Assembly: GCA_003546025.1 (NCBI GenBank)
Contig: QPKB01000003.1
Location: forward strand, 16,647,012 to 16,711,011
Reading direction: 5' to 3'
DNA from: Camphora micrantha
Lineage: Eukaryota > Streptophyta > Magnoliopsida > Laurales > Lauraceae
Length of the DNA: 64,000 nucleotides
The translations under genes and the position numbers were made by a program. The notes beneath the pieces are model-generated. The model did no database searches. It was not told the DNA's origin and saw only the letters and a program-made list of their open reading frames with translations. Positions 24,815 to 37,993 of this stretch are shown here, piece after piece; the first letter of the stretch is position 1, and every line of letters starts with the position of its first letter.

Positions 24815-24998
24815 ATTAGTAGCTCAATTGGCATATATAAGACCATGGTTTGTACTCAAACGTTGTAGGTTCGAAACTGTCCTACCACACTGGGGCTATA
24901 GGGGAGTTTACCCGGCTTTCTTCTGGGCCCGAAGAGAATAGTCGAGCCCAATGGGCTGGAAACCCTCCGACAGCAAAAAAAGAAAAAGAAAAAAAAAC
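24815..24998 (+). mobile_element. tRNA-derived SINE with A-rich tail
   Basis: A-box-like TAGTAGCTCAATTGGCA, B-box-like GTAGGTTCGAAACTG, a GC-rich body and a 3' A-rich tail (AAAAAAAGAAAAAG then A8). The 3' body (GGGCTGGAAACCCTCCGA) resembles the end of the SINE at 62997-63225 (GGTTGAGAATCCTCCGA), so the two probably belong to one family. I do not see a target-site duplication. Confidence 0.7.
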
Positions 24999-25419
24999 CA
25001 GTGGCCTCTGGCGTGGGTCGAGCTTAGACGAGATAAACTTAAGACGGGTCGGGTTTGGGAACCAGGACATTAGGATCCATTTTGTTATCCTTTTTGTTTT
25101 CAACATATCTAAGAATTATGGGGATTAATCTGAATTTCTCAAATGCTCTCATCCACAAGTTAAATTCACAAATGGTTAAATCCCACATTTTAGAAGCTCA
25201 AATTTGAAAACTTTATGAGTCAAAAGTGTGACAATTTTAAACTCACTAATCAATTCCAACAACCACTACCGAATTTCCATTTAGAAATCCCTCCAAACAA
25301 ACGCCCCTTGGGTTGCATGTTCTGAGCTCCGGTTCTCTCACTCTACTAGTCCACTGGAAAACTATCTTTTTGTGTGCATTGCAGTAGAGCATTTCAGTCA
25401 ACCATTTCTCTTTCTCGTT

Positions 25420-25545
25420 TTCTTCTTCTTCTTCTTCTTCTTCTTCTTCTTCTACCAATCATGCATTAAAATTCTCAACCATTTCCGCGGATTCTGATTT
25501 CCTACGTTTTCAGATTCCTTCGAATTCTCTCTCTCTCTCTCTCTG
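25420..25545 (+). promoter_or_regulatory. Pyrimidine-rich 5' leader region of the peptidase gene
   Basis: A (TTC)n run at about 25422-25453 and a (CT)n run at about 25528-25545 lie just upstream of the ATG at 25560. Plant core promoters and 5' UTRs often carry such Y-patch tracts. Its role here is inference, and no convincing TATA box was chosen. Confidence 0.4.
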
Positions 25546-25559
25546 GTATCAGGAGGAGA

Positions 25560-26862
25560 ATGGCTTCGGGCTCAGCAGTTGAAGAAGCATCAAAACAGAA
25601 GGTAACAGCTCCATACGGATCATGGAAATCTCCAATAACGGCCGAAGCTGTCTCCAGCGCTGGAAAGCGCTCTGGTGGCATTGCCGTCGACGGAACTGGC
25701 CGCCTCTGCTGGCTCGAGCCCCGCCCTTACGAAAATGGGTAGGGAAAAAAAAAAAACCTTCATCAATCCCCTTCAAAATCCCCCAAAACAATCCAATTCA
25801 TCAAAGAGAACAAAAAAGGGTTTATCTTGAATCAAGATCATTAGTCTTTTAGAACAACTAAAAGCTTGATAACTACATGAATTCACACTGTTGCTGACTA
25901 CGGACCATTTTTGGCAACTGGGGTGCTTTTATTTATTTGTTTTATGTCTTTGTTGACATGAAATTTAGTGTGGGGTGATCTTGTTTTGAGCTTCTTACAA
26001 AGCTTTTTTACTTTTCCAGACGCGATGTTATTGTCAAGGAACCAGAAGAATTAGGTGGGAAGCCTATAGATGTTAGTCCTGAAGGGGTTTCAGTAAGGTC
26101 ATTAGCCCAAGAGTATGGAGGTGGTGATTTTACAGTGTCTGGAAATATGGTTATATTTTCAAACTATGAAGATCAACGGCTTTACAAGAAGTTTATTGGA
26201 GGTAACTCATTGCTTACAGATTGAATTTCCCATATATATATGTTTTTTTTTTTATCATGTCTAGTTTGCTTCTTCAACCCCTGTTTTGTGCGTGCAATTT
26301 TGATGAATCCATGTCAAGGTAGAACCCATGTGAAATTTGCGAAGTGCTGAAAGGCTATTGTGTATTCATATTGCTCCTGTTTTATCTGAACATTGTTTCT
26401 TTCACACCCAGACCAAACAGTCTGAGAAACCAAGGATACTTACTACCTTAAGCTAAACTACTTCTAATAAGACCAGTTATGCTCACATTCAGGAAACTGA
26501 AAATTATAATTAATTGATGAGTCTGAAGATTCATAAATTCCCAATTCTGTTTCTCTTTTACTTTCTATCCAGATTTGTCGCCTACTCTATGGGTGATGTC
26601 TGCCTGGTTTTGATCTAGAGACGTCTTAATGAAGAACCTCATAACATCATTATTGGTTTCTCAAGTATCCCCTGCCACAATTCCCTGGATGTTTGATAGC
26701 TAAGAAAATTAATCATCTTTTAAATAACAAAGATTTGGGCTGTAAGATGAGTGGTTTCTTCCTTCAAAAAAGACACAAAATTGTCTCATCTTCCTTCAAA
26801 AAAGACACAAAATTGTGACATTAATGTCTTCTCTTAATTTCTCGCACATCTTGACATCTCTT

Positions 26863-26914
<52 letters not shown>

Positions 26915-28166
26915 ATTGAAATGTACTAAATTGGAAAAAAAGGGTACTTCAAGAGTTTTTGACATGCTCAACCATGAAGTCATCAACTAGTAACTATAAT
27001 TTGTACCCAGTGGTAATTGTAGTGTTCTGATCTGACATTTTCTTCCTGATTCACAGATTCAGTTCCTCTACCACTTACTCCCGACTATGGTGGACCTATT
27101 GTCCGGTATGCTGATGGTGTGCTTGAGTCACATTCTAACCATTACATAACTGTAAGAGAAGGTTGGTAACTAATATGCTGTTGGATCCAGCTAACAACAT
27201 GCTCTGCTTCTTCTTCTTCTTCTTCTGGGTCCTCTGTTCACGATGTCCATGGAATTTATGCTTCTCATTTTTTTAGTATTTTATCCAATTGTTTTTCTCA
27301 TGTCATTGGCAGATCATCATGCTCCTCATTTTTTGGTATTTTATCCAATTGTTTTTCTAATGTCATTGGCAGATCATCGTGAAAGTAGCCAAAACCCAAC
27401 TACAACAATTGTATCTATAGATCTCAGGGATGGAAATGTTCGTGGTAAATGTTTCTGCAATTAATGAATAAGCACTAAGTACTTCACTGGTTAATTTTTA
27501 ATGATATTTGGGAACTTTGTTAGGTGTCTTGTTATTCATATACATCTTACTAATTTGATTTACAATGGCTGTGTCGTTCATTGATCCTTGTATCTGTTCA
27601 TGGAAATTACAGAACCCAGAATATTGGTTAGTGGCAATGACTTCTATGCCTTTCCCCGTCTTGACTCAAACGGAAAAAGATTGGCGTGGGTTGAATGGAG
27701 TCACCCAAATATGCACTGGGATAAAGCAGAACTTTGGGTTGGATATATTTCTGAGAATGGGTGAGTGGAAATTTCATTTACTCAAATCATTTTTGTTCTT
27801 TCAGTTCTCTTTTATTTAGAGAATGATATTTTGCCACTTTGTACTTCACTAATGTAAAAACTCAATACTCTGGTCTTTGACAATTCCATTTCATAGCATG
27901 TTCTTAAATCTTATAGCATTTTTCAACTTCTTAGAAAACTTCCATGCCTGTTTCTGAGATGCACCAACTCAAGTGCATTTATATGCCTAGTCCACTCATA
28001 TGCATCATGAGTGATTGCTGATGCCTTATATCTTGGAGAAGAAATAAAAGCTTAAAAAGCTTTGAATATTCGTCTATTTTAAAACTCAGCAAAGTCTGAG
28101 TCAACTTGGACTCAGTAGTGACCTAGTTGGGGTGGCTCGGACTCAGTGAAGTCCTACAGTAGTAGA

Positions 28167-28230
<64 letters not shown>

Positions 28231-28682
28231 ATTCATTCATTCATTCCCAATTCATTGTCATACCCTATTCATTTATTCCCAATTCATTGTCCAATGCTAT
28301 TCCCAATCATTGTCAAACCCAATTCATTCATTCCCAATTTCCAACACTTCTTCAAAGAGTTCAAACACCTCCTACAGTTCATCTCCTCCCCTTTCCACTT
28401 TCCACTTTCCCACCACTACCACCATCATCTTCTATTTCCTTTCATTACTGGTATTTGAATGCTTGTCTTCTCCCATTCCCACTTTCCCACCACTACCAAC
28501 ATCATCTTCTATTTCCCTTCATCATTTCCTATTTATGTACTGCCCAAGAAATATGGTGAATTGGCTTGTTTTCTTGTGGGTTGGCTACTGACTAGGATTG
28601 GTGTCTTGCAGGTTCCTCTTTTGATGAAAACATTAGCATTGGATGTAGACTCTCTCTCTCTGTCTCTGTCTCTGTCTCTGTC

Positions 28683-28736
<54 letters not shown>

Positions 28737-31700
28737 GATCAATCCACCATGGGGCACTGGATGTTTTTTTTATTTTGAAAGATGTTTACACAATTTTTTG
28801 GTCAAAAGATGGGTCCAAATCCAGATTCAACCTGACTCGGTTGAGTTGCAAGCAACTTGGCCAATTCAACCTGACCCAACCCTAGCCTAATCGGGGGCCG
28901 AGTCTGAATTTGTAATACTGCATTCAGAAGAGTCGGGTCAATTGCAGAGCTGGTTTGATTAGTTAAGAAAAGGTTATGAAAGTTTTCTTTTTGGTGTCAA
29001 GTAGTAAAATGATTCTTTTTCCTCTTCAGTAAAATGATTCTTTTTCCTCTTCTAATATCTTGATCACAATTCACAATTTCTTAGAGAACATTTTGGATGA
29101 AGGACTCTTTCCATTTTCTTTGAATTGGCTGAGTATAAACAAACTGAGTTGAAGTGAAACTTGACTTGCACTTAACTGGGTCAACTCAACTTGGCTTAGT
29201 TTTTGGGAGCATGTCTTTCTTTCTTTTTTGTTTCTCTCCAAATAATAAATATAAATCTTTTGTTCGTGGTTCATCCTGCATGTTTGATTCTTCCTTGATC
29301 TTATCATTCACCACTTGTACCATTTTCTTTAGTAAACTTACCTAATGTGTCTTTAAGCTTCTTTTGTATATGTATGTTTTCAATTATATATTCAAATCTC
29401 CCCCACCATCCATATCTTCTGTACAACGTGTTCATCTGCCCCTTTGTGTCATTTTGTAGAGAAGTGTACAAACGCGTTTGTGTTGCTGGTGGTGATGATA
29501 CAGTGATAGAATCTCCAACAGAACCTAAATGGTCCTCCAAAGGTACTCTTTGTTTTCCAATACTGATCTACAAAGCATGCTTCTTGACCAGAAATATATC
29601 TTAGATGTTGTACTTAAAAAACTATTTTTAAGTAGTATTTTTTTCATTTAAATTATAAATTATTTTTTTCATTGCTAAAACAACTAGTTGTAGACTTGTA
29701 GGTCCCTTAAAAAAATGTGTAGTATTTACTGGCCCACCTAATGTAGAACAAGATGCAGATGGCTTTATGGAGTGTCAGGAACGAAAGAAAACAAACCAGC
29801 AGGCTCATGTGCTAGCTTCTGATAGATGCAACTTTTGATCATTATCATCATTAAAGCCTTGTCCCAACTATGTTGGGGTCGGTTTTATGAATTCTGTTTC
29901 TCTATTATGATCTATCTTGAGACAAATCCTCAGATAGGGCCTTTTGATCATTTGCATCCTTCCCTTATTCATGATTCCTTTGTATTCATAGTTGATTGTA
30001 CTTGTTTCATGTAGTAATTATTGGGCAATGGTTGATTATTGCAAGTATAGTACTAAGAGGCAAGAATTATCATTATCTCTAGTAAGCTGAGTTTTCTTCT
30101 CTTTTTTGGCTTTTCCTCCTTTTTTCAGGGGAACTGCTTTTTGTTACAGATAGGAAAAGCGGATTTTGGAATCTATATAAATGGGTAAGTTCCATCTTTA
30201 ATTGGAATAGCTTATCCAATGGAGACTCTTTTTTCAGTTACCTTGATTTCTCTCTGGACGCATTTTATGATCTATTTTCTATTATGATATCCATCTTTGT
30301 ATATTCTATTGCTCACATGCTTGCTTCATCTGAGACTTATCTTTATTCTTTCTTACTTGGGTGATTGGTGACATGACTTGAACCACAACCTTGTGATTGC
30401 GATGATGAGCAGCTCCTAATTGTGCTCATCTGTATTGTCTCAGATTTGCAGTAGTTCCCATCATGGAAGAATTTAACTTAAACTGTTTCACTCTTGAATC
30501 TTATCTATTTCTTCATTCACTTTCCACCTATGTTGCCTCCCAACAAATGGAATCCATGGATTTTTTGTTAGTTTTTGGTCAAGATTTATATCTGTTTATT
30601 ATTTGTGGTTACTGACATGGAGTTTGATACCATGGTGCCTCTCATTCAAGAAAACTCAATCGGGATAGTTACAATAAAAAAACTGTCTCAATTAGGAAAC
30701 TTGGCTCACCAATTTTGCATAATGTTATGAAGCTAATTTTCCTAACATCCACTCGCATGTGACCATGATCATCTATTCATGGCATGTGTTTTGCTTATTG
30801 AAATAGTTATTGACTTGAGTTCTTTTGTAGTTTTTCAAGGCTCATTTGTACTAAATCACTTTTATTAATTAATTTATTTTTGATCTTAGAACCAAAAGTT
30901 GTTTCCTATGACAATGTAAACTCATGTATATTATTTTTTTGCTTTTAATGTTGTGGAGACAGACAGAAGGAATCAATGAGGTGCAAGCACTTTATACTTT
31001 GGATGCTGAATTTACACAACCATTTTGGAATTTTGGTTTCAGCTCTTATGATTTTCTTCAGAACAATGGAAAGTCCACCAACTATATTGCTTGCACTTAT
31101 AGGTTTGTGAGATATTTCAAAGAAAGTGTGTGTTTCAGTTATTGTCATTATTATTGTTGTGTTGTTGTTGTTGTTGTTATGGATACCTTTTTATTGGTGC
31201 TATCACATATATTTGGATCGAAACTGTTCATTCAATCGTACAGTATTAAGGTTGTGGTTTATGATGTGCAGGCAGAATGGCCGATCATATTTGGGAATCC
31301 TGGATGATGTTGAGAGTTCTTTTTCTTTGCTCGATATACCTTTCACTGATATAAATAATATTGTAGGTTCACAATCTTATTTTTAACTATTAATGCATTA
31401 TATATAGTCTGGGGGTGGGGATCAATTCATCTGGGTAGGCCCTACCAGTATACAATGGCAGGGGCTCATGTGATCATTCTAACCCCTTGATCAACGACCC
31501 ACAAGTTCCACCTCTTAAACAATTGACCCTTGATCCAATGGTGCAGTCCATTTAGACGGGTGTATTCACAACACCCAACACCCCCCCCCCCCCTCCCCCC
31601 CCCCCCCCCAACCCCAACCACCACCACTATATATGGGTCAGTCCCACTTGGATCTTTCCATATCCTATCTCACTAAATGTTGTTGGTGGGCCTTACGGGT

Positions 31701-33755
31701 TGCCTAACATGATCTCCTGTGCTAGACATCCGCATAGGAGCCCCACCTATATATGGAGAGAGATGCATCTCCTTGGGACTCCCACCGATTATCAATTGCC
31801 AGCCAAACTGCCCATGCACACCTACAGATGAATTAACACCATCCCACACATCTAGTTGGTGTTCTTCACCTAACCCCCAGGTTACTGTTGTCATAGATAT
31901 CCAAGTTTTCACCGTATATCTTTTGGCCTCAAAATCCATACCCATGGCCATGATGATTTGGTTAATCAGAATTTTTGGGCCTCCCCAGTCCATCTATAAT
32001 CTTATTTCCTTGTTCCTTATGCACTGAAGTTTGTTCCTCGGTTAAGCAAGCTACTGTGGTGTGTAGGAGAAAAGGTGTGGGTATGAGTTTTTTAATGGAT
32101 GTGTATTTTTTGGTCTGTCCAGGTTTCTGCACCTCATAGCCTGTACATTGAGGGAGCGTCTCCCGTCCTTCCATTGTCAATAGCTAAGGTGTGTTGCGTC
32201 AATCATTTTCTGTATATCTGAATGTAATTTTTGACCGAAATACTAGGGAAAATTGTTCAAAATTATCCATTCAGTAATTTCTTCGGTATCTTTTTTTTTT
32301 TGGTTGACAGGTGACTTTAAATGAGAGTCACTCAAAAGTAATTGGATTCTCTATCATTTGGTCTTCCTCGCCAGATTGTGGGAAGTATAAATCATACTTC
32401 AGCGTGCCTGAGATAATTGAGTTTCCTACAGAAGTTGGTGGTCAGAAGGCCTATGCATATTTTTATTCACCTTTCAGCCATACTTATCAAGCTAGCCTTG
32501 AAGAAAGGCCTCCTTTACTCTTGAGAAGCCATGGTAAGAATACATATTGTAGTTTGAGAAAAAAAAAAAAAGAAAAAAAAGAAGAGGAAAAAGAACAAGA
32601 ATATGCTCTAAATTAGCAATTCAATATCCAATGTATATGATGTGAACATGATCGATTCTGTTGTAGAAGACAATCTTCACTTTAAGATCCATCAAAACCT
32701 GAGCTATAATCTAAAGAAGTAGACAATTGAACTGGTTCATTCTGACAATCAAATGAAGGTTGAATTCAGTGGAAAAATTAGGAGCTCTCTTGAAGAATCA
32801 ACCCCATAGTACAACTGAATCAGGATAATTACAATGTGTAACAGTCTTCTATTATCTGTTGATTTTGGATAATGTATTTTAAATGCTGATCTCAAAGACA
32901 ATATACAACTTGTCTGGTTCTTGTCTGGAAAATTTTCATACATGCTAGGTCTGCATTGTCATTTTTTTCCTCATCCTCACTAAACGAAAGGGTATATTGC
33001 TGTTACGTGGTGAATCTACAGTGGTATTAACTTTTTCATAAATTTTACAGGGGGACCTACAGCTGAAGCACGTGAAACCTTGGATCTTAGCATTCAGTAC
33101 TGGACTAGTCGAGGATGGGCATTTGCTGATGTTAATTATGGAGGCAGCACTGGTTTGGTTTCGGACTTGTTTGTTTGAGGAATAATTGTGATTATTGTTA
33201 TGGCCTGTGGAAAAATTATAGATACAAACCAGGGTGCAACTTGGGGGACTAAACCTGAGCCTGCATGGCAATCTGACCAGAGTAAATTCTGGGTTTTGGT
33301 GATTGTTCAGGTTCAAGCTGGGCTCGGTCTTGGATTTTGAAACCCAAATGCAATCTGGTTGTGCTTGGGTCTGGGCACTTATCTATAAACTTGATCATCA
33401 TCGACAAGACCTGGTCCCTGCAATATGGGGAAAAGGATCTCCTGTGCATGGTTCTCATACGAACTGTGTGCAAGAGAATATTTTCTGCAATATGGAGTTG
33501 GAAACTTGTCAATAAACATGTGTATATATATTGTATAATACATGATGTGTTCATTGTTATAAACAGACGTGCACATATATATATATATATATATATATAT
33601 GGAAAATCTTCCTGTGAGCACTCCGCTTGCTGTGTCATGATGAGGGCAACGTAGTGGGGCCACCCTATGACCCATGGGACACCCTAAATTACACCGGATC
33701 CCAAGGGTTTGCACTCATCCGAATGGACTACCATTGGATAGGTCTCTCTCATTCT

Positions 33756-33793
<38 letters not shown>

Positions 33794-36700
33794 AAGTGGT
33801 TAACTTGTGGGCCATGGATCATGGGGTTAGAGGCATGAGATTGACCCCAAACTTGATATCGAGGCCATAGTATCTTTCCAGCCCCCTCTATCCAATTGTC
33901 TGTGGCGCCCTAGATGGGGCCCACTAGGTGGTGTGCACAATAAGCCCGTGAGCACCATTCTCATAGGAATGTATCCCTATATATATATTCTAAATTTTAT
34001 AGCTTTTGTAAAGCAATCCAAACCCAAAAAAAGGTATGAGAACTGACCTGGTGTGGGCCTGGCCAGAATCTGTCCCTTTGACAAAAAGTGCTCATGAATA
34101 AAACTCAAATGCTATGATTCTGACTAGTGATTGTAATTGTGAAGGTTATGGAAGGGAATACAGAGAACGGCTTTTGGGGCTTTGGGGCGTTGTTGATGTT
34201 AATGACTGTTGTAGTTGTGCCAGATATTTGGTACAGTTTTCACTTCATATTCTTGTCACTTTTTAGTTCATAGCTGTAAAAGCATAGGTGGTATGCTCAT
34301 AACATTGCAAAAAATGGTAAGAAAAAAGGAATTGGTTTTGATTCTTTAGGTGGACAGTGGAAAGGTAGATGAAGATCGACTTTGTATCACTGGGGAATCT
34401 GCTGGTGGTTATACAACATTAGCTTCTCTTGCTTTCAGAGAGACTTTCAAGGGTGGTTCTTCCTTGTATGGTGTAAGTGGCCAATGCTGTATTTTTATGA
34501 ATACAATATCCCTGGAAATGCTTGGCCTTCTGTTTCTGTTGTTTTGAGGATAATATAAGATTCCTGGGTACTAGTATATGCTTGATGTAATGTTGGATAC
34601 CCTACAATAATGGTGTTGATACTGGATACCCATAGCATACTTGTAGAATATGATTAAGCCTAATTGCTTTCTCTTAGAGTATTTATACTTGAACTAATAA
34701 TGATTTTATCTATATTTTCCATAAGAAATATAAAAAAGAATGCTGTAGTAAGACCTTAATCTAAAGTGCTTTATAATATTAACAGCCATGATATATTTTA
34801 CTTGCTTTTGGGACCACTTTATAAATGTCCAAAATAGAAGAAGAAGAAGAAGAACAATCACTGGCAAATGTTATCACATAAAAAAGTTCATAAAGTTGAG
34901 CATGGTTACTACATCTTGGAGTAGGATTTCTGTGTCCTGGATTGGGAGAAATATGGTATTTAATCTGTTTTTCTTGTATGTGTCAATACAATATCCATAG
35001 GTGTGCATCATACTGATGATTTCTTTGAGATATGGCTTTCTACAAAAACCAATGTTGCTTTCTTCTCTGACAAGTACTTCAATTCTCTTGGGTACACTGT
35101 TGGATGGATCTGATCAGATCCATCAAGTCTTGTATTCTTTTCTTAGGCAAGTTTCTTAGTATTGAATATTGGTTAACGTAAGCACGGCCCAAGTAATAAT
35201 AGAACTGTCAGCTGATATATTGGTCAATACTCTCCTGTTTCTTCTTTTTTTTTTTTTTTTTAATCTTATTTATATAGGCATATGTAATGTAATCTTAGAC
35301 ACAGGATAATATTTCATTGGCATGTTGATAAAACCTTTATACTTGGATTTTTCTTAATTTGAAATGATTTTTCAATTTAATTTATTGTATAGAAGTTTAT
35401 ATGCCTCACACTGTTTATTAGCCATTATTTCGGTCACGTATCAGCCTCCTCATGGACCTCATCCTTCTCCTCCTCCTCCTCATCATCATCATCAAAGCCT
35501 CTTCCCAACTATGTTGGGGTCGGCTAAATGAATTCTGTTTCTCCATTCTGATCTAACTGACCCAAATCCTCAGATTTGCATATCAGCCTATGCCGGCGCA
35601 AGTATGCACATATTTTGTAGTTTATGAGGGAGGGCCTCCGTTGATATGTTTCCACTTATTTAAGCTGTTTCAGGAAACTTGTATTTAGGGAAGTGGCAAG
35701 ACTTTTAACAAGGCCAACTTCTCTTTCATGTTGTTGGTATAAAAGGGGTTGTTTGCGCAAGGGCATGATCGTGGGAAGTAGTTTCTTCTGCTTGTTTGCT
35801 CCAAATTTTTTTTGGCTTTACAGGGGACTCAAAGTCAAACACATGCACCCATGCTCACTACTCTCTAAACAGCTTAGCAACAGCCGGGGACTGTCTACTC
35901 CTTTTCTTTTAACATTTCTCCAGTAATTATTTTCCATAATTAATAACAATTTATTATGGTTTGCATAGGAGCAGGAAGGTACCTAACATGAAATTCTAAA
36001 AGATGATTATATTTTGCGTTGTAGATTTTATATTCATTTTTGTTGAAGCTGAGTATACATATTTATTAATGGTAGCTGAGATAAAACTCTTGTGGTCTTA
36101 CATGTTTACGGGTGTATGTATAGATTGCTGACTTGTCAACATTGAAAGCAGAGATGCATAAATTTGAGTCCTGTTACATTGATAATCTTGTTGGTGAGTA
36201 GTTTATAAAGAATAGCGTATAAAGGTTATTTGCCTCTGTAATCTATTTGTTTGACTGGTGGATCCATGCTTTCCACTAATTACAGGGAATGAAAGGTCTT
36301 TCTTTGAGAGGTCACCAATCAACTTTGTTGATAAATTTTCTTGTCCCGTTATTCTGTTTCAAGGATTAGATGACAAGGTATGCATACCGGTAACCTCAAC
36401 TTCTAGTTCGGAAATCCTTTTTATATAGTGAATTACAAATTTACAATCATCTATGATACTCAGATCAGTATACTGTTTCAGATGTTATATGTGTATTGTA
36501 AAATCTATGTCCTTGTTGTATCCATCATGTGTCCTTATCATAATCATGCCCTATCTGGGTATCATAGATGGTCATACGAATGATGACACACTGGGAGAGA
36601 AATTAGATAGCATGCATTGTTGGGGTTGATGACGCACAACAAATATTGTTGGCCTTTTCCAATTGATTCCAAGTGCAGGAGTTGATTTATTCAGTCAAAT

Positions 36701-37993
36701 TGTTGAGTTTCACAGCCTATTTGCATACTGAATCACTGGTGGAATCATCTAAATCCTGACTTCTGTACCCTGTGAATATTGTAAAAAAAAAAAAGCCCAT
36801 GTTTGTTTGTATAATTCTTGATAATGAACGTCTTAGACAGTGAGGCCGATTGTAGGTTGATGCATCTACAATGTTGTGATTTTGTGGATGGACCTGTTAT
36901 TATTATTATTGTCGTTGTTGAAAGGTGACAGTAGTCACCACAGATAATTGGTTGATTCTTAATGATGATGATGAAACCCAACTATTGTTGAACTGGCCAT
37001 GTAAGCAGCACTCTGCATGTTTCCATGTAAATGACACCAATGGCTTAAGGGGCTACATGTCCGCACTACTTTCACAAAAATCGGTAAACACAGAGGTGAA
37101 GTTCATGACTGGAGAGTTTCAATATTTTGGGTTTTTCTCAGGTTATTGACAGGAATAATGTGGAAATAAAAATATTTAACAATAATTGTAAGCAGATTTT
37201 TCGGGGATGGCCTGGCATGTGGGGCCCTCTTGGCCCACACTATGCTCCATCAAGAATTCACCCACTTTGTTACACACCCTTTTATTATTATTATTATTTT
37301 TTTGGCCCTTTGAATTATTGTTTCTGAATTGGGCATTTGGTACCCATCAGACCTTTTCTAATGGATGAGATAGAGAACTTAGAGGCCCTCAAAAGTCAAA
37401 ACATCTCGCACACTTCTACCAAAAAAGAAAAGCACAACCGTATGATTGTCTATGAAGTTTTCACTTGTATGAAAATAGTTAAATATCATGTTATTAGCAC
37501 ATTAATTCCAAAGAATACAGTATTTGAACCAAATGGTGCTCAATCAATTGTTTTTGTTAAGGGAGAGATGCGCATTAACAAATTAGTTTTCTAATAAACT
37601 GCCAGTATTTGTGACTGCTTTCCTAAAAACCTCAGTTTTAAAGAATCCATCATAGATGAAGAACCCTAAATGATTGCAATTTGACAAATTTTGACCTCAG
37701 GTTGTTCTACCAACTCAAGCTCGTAAAATTCATCTGGCCCTGAAGAAGAAAGGATTGCCTGTCGCACTGGTTGAATTTGAGGGAGAGCAACATGGATTCC
37801 GCAAGGTATTAACTATTCAATTTTCATTTTACCAAATGATAACATGGAGATATGGTGGCACTAACTCAAGGCTCAACAGGCAGAGAATCTCAAATTCACT
37901 TTGGAGCAGCAGATGTTGTTCTTCGCTCGGATGGTTGGGCATTTTGAAGTGGCTGATGAAATCTCTCCAATCAGAATTGACAATGTCGATTGA
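25560..37993 (+). CDS. S9-family serine peptidase, acylaminoacyl-peptidase/dipeptidyl-peptidase-like, 18 exons
   Basis: Prolyl-oligopeptidase family protein (S9C-like): an N-terminal beta-propeller followed by an alpha/beta-hydrolase domain that cleaves short or N-blocked peptides. Exons: 25560-25738, 26020-26201, 27057-27161, 27373-27444, 27613-27760, 29460-29542, 30129-30184, 30963-31102, 31272-31362, 32123-32188, 32311-32533, 33051-33152, 34145-34230, 34350-34472, 36124-36193, 36286-36377, 37701-37805, 37880-37993. All junctions are GT-AG and in phase, giving 678 residues. The nucleophile elbow is GESAGGY in exon 14. The Asp lies in FQGLDDK (exon 16) and the His in GEQHGFRK (exon 17). HGGP in exon 12 supplies the oxyanion-hole region. 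No transit peptide is visible, so it is probably cytosolic. The closest family I recognise is the single-copy plant homologue of Arabidopsis At5g36210. Introns hold MITEs and long CT/GA microsatellites, and a duplicated acceptor precedes exon 4. A candidate AATAAA lies at 38184-38189. Confidence 0.93.
26867..26913. repeat. (GA)n microsatellite
   Basis: About 23 GA units in intron 2 of the peptidase gene. Confidence 0.95.
27261..27372 (+). repeat. 60-bp tandem duplication containing the exon 4 splice acceptor
   Basis: Two copies of a stretch with TATTTTATCCAATTGTTTTTCT, here split as TATTTTATCC and AATTGTTTTTCT, and ending GTCATTGGCAGATCATC lie 60 bp apart. Each carries polypyrimidine tract and AG (27311-27312 and 27371-27372). 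The downstream AG gives the conserved protein. The upstream AG would add exactly 60 nt without a stop. Confidence 0.9.
28171..28228. repeat. (CT)n microsatellite
   Basis: About 28 units in intron 5 of the peptidase gene, followed by (ATTC)n and imperfect CCAATTCATTGTC repeats to about 28330. Open frames here are artefacts of the repeat. Confidence 0.95.
28651..28734. repeat. Compound (CT)n/(TCTG)n microsatellite
   Basis: CT runs interrupted by several TGTCTC units, then pure CT, in intron 5 of the peptidase gene. Confidence 0.95.
29845..29960. repeat. Dispersed repeat with CCCAACTATGTTGGGGTCGG motif
   Basis: ATCATTAAAGCC, then CCCAACTATGTTGGGGTCGG, ATGAATTCTGTTTCTC and AATCCTCAGAT occur in the same order at 35480-35590. 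CCCAACTATGTTGGG is a short hairpin. Motifs of this kind are widely dispersed in plant genomes, but the element class is not settled here. Confidence 0.65.
30365..30432 (-). repeat. tRNA-like sequence, minus strand
   Basis: On the minus strand it reads GAGCACAATTAGGAGCTGC, CACAAGGTTGTGGTTCAAGTC, here split by the reader at CACAAGG and TTGTGGTTCAAGTC. This has the same layout as the copy at 13491-13558, including a B-box-like GGTTCAAGTC. It sits in intron 7 of the peptidase gene. Confidence 0.5.
31400..31680. mobile_element. MITE-like fragment with long C-runs
   Basis: Shares CCCTTGATCCAATGGT, TCCATTTAGACGGGTG and CCACAAGTTCCACC with the GGGCCCAC-rich family, flanked by TATATATAG and TATATATGGG. 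A run of C's at about 31580-31610 is likely prone to length change. Lies in intron 9 of the peptidase gene. Confidence 0.55.
33575..33600. repeat. (AT)n microsatellite
   Basis: An AT run directly abutting the left end of the MITE at 33590. MITEs of this family here favour TA-rich sites. Confidence 0.93.
33590..33990. mobile_element. MITE-like element, intron 12 of the peptidase gene
   Basis: Left end TATGGAAAATCTTCCTGTGA then GCAC. The right end, as complement, is TATAGGGATACATTCCTATG then AGAATGGTGCTCAC. These are imperfect TIRs between AT repeats. The interior aligns with 13670-14075. It carries its own CT and AT runs at about 33750-33792. Confidence 0.7.
35480..35590. repeat. Second copy of the CCCAACTATGTTGGGGTCGG dispersed repeat
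   Basis: Same orientation and order of motifs as 29845-29960, in intron 14 of the peptidase gene. Preceded by TCCTCC and ATC runs. Confidence 0.65.

Larger units (their letters stand above)
20619..25559. other. Intergenic region between PGM-like and S9 peptidase genes
   Basis: No gene recognised. It contains a tRNA-like stretch just after the PGM-like stop, a TE-like opening near 21340 (GCCCTGTTTGGTTCC), GGGCCCAC-rich fragments at about 22860-23010, a CT run near 23663-23681, a MITE at 24048-24341, a SINE at 24815-24998 and the pyrimidine-rich 5' leader of the peptidase gene. Confidence 0.5.

Noticed and set aside
28146..28890. Several long open frames across the CT-rich stretch
   Set aside because: They are products of (CT)n and ATTC repeats lying in intron 5 of the peptidase gene. 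No conserved domain is present.
33313..33714. Overlapping frames near the AT run on both strands
   Set aside because: They lie in intron 12 of the peptidase gene and across a MITE. No family resemblance.
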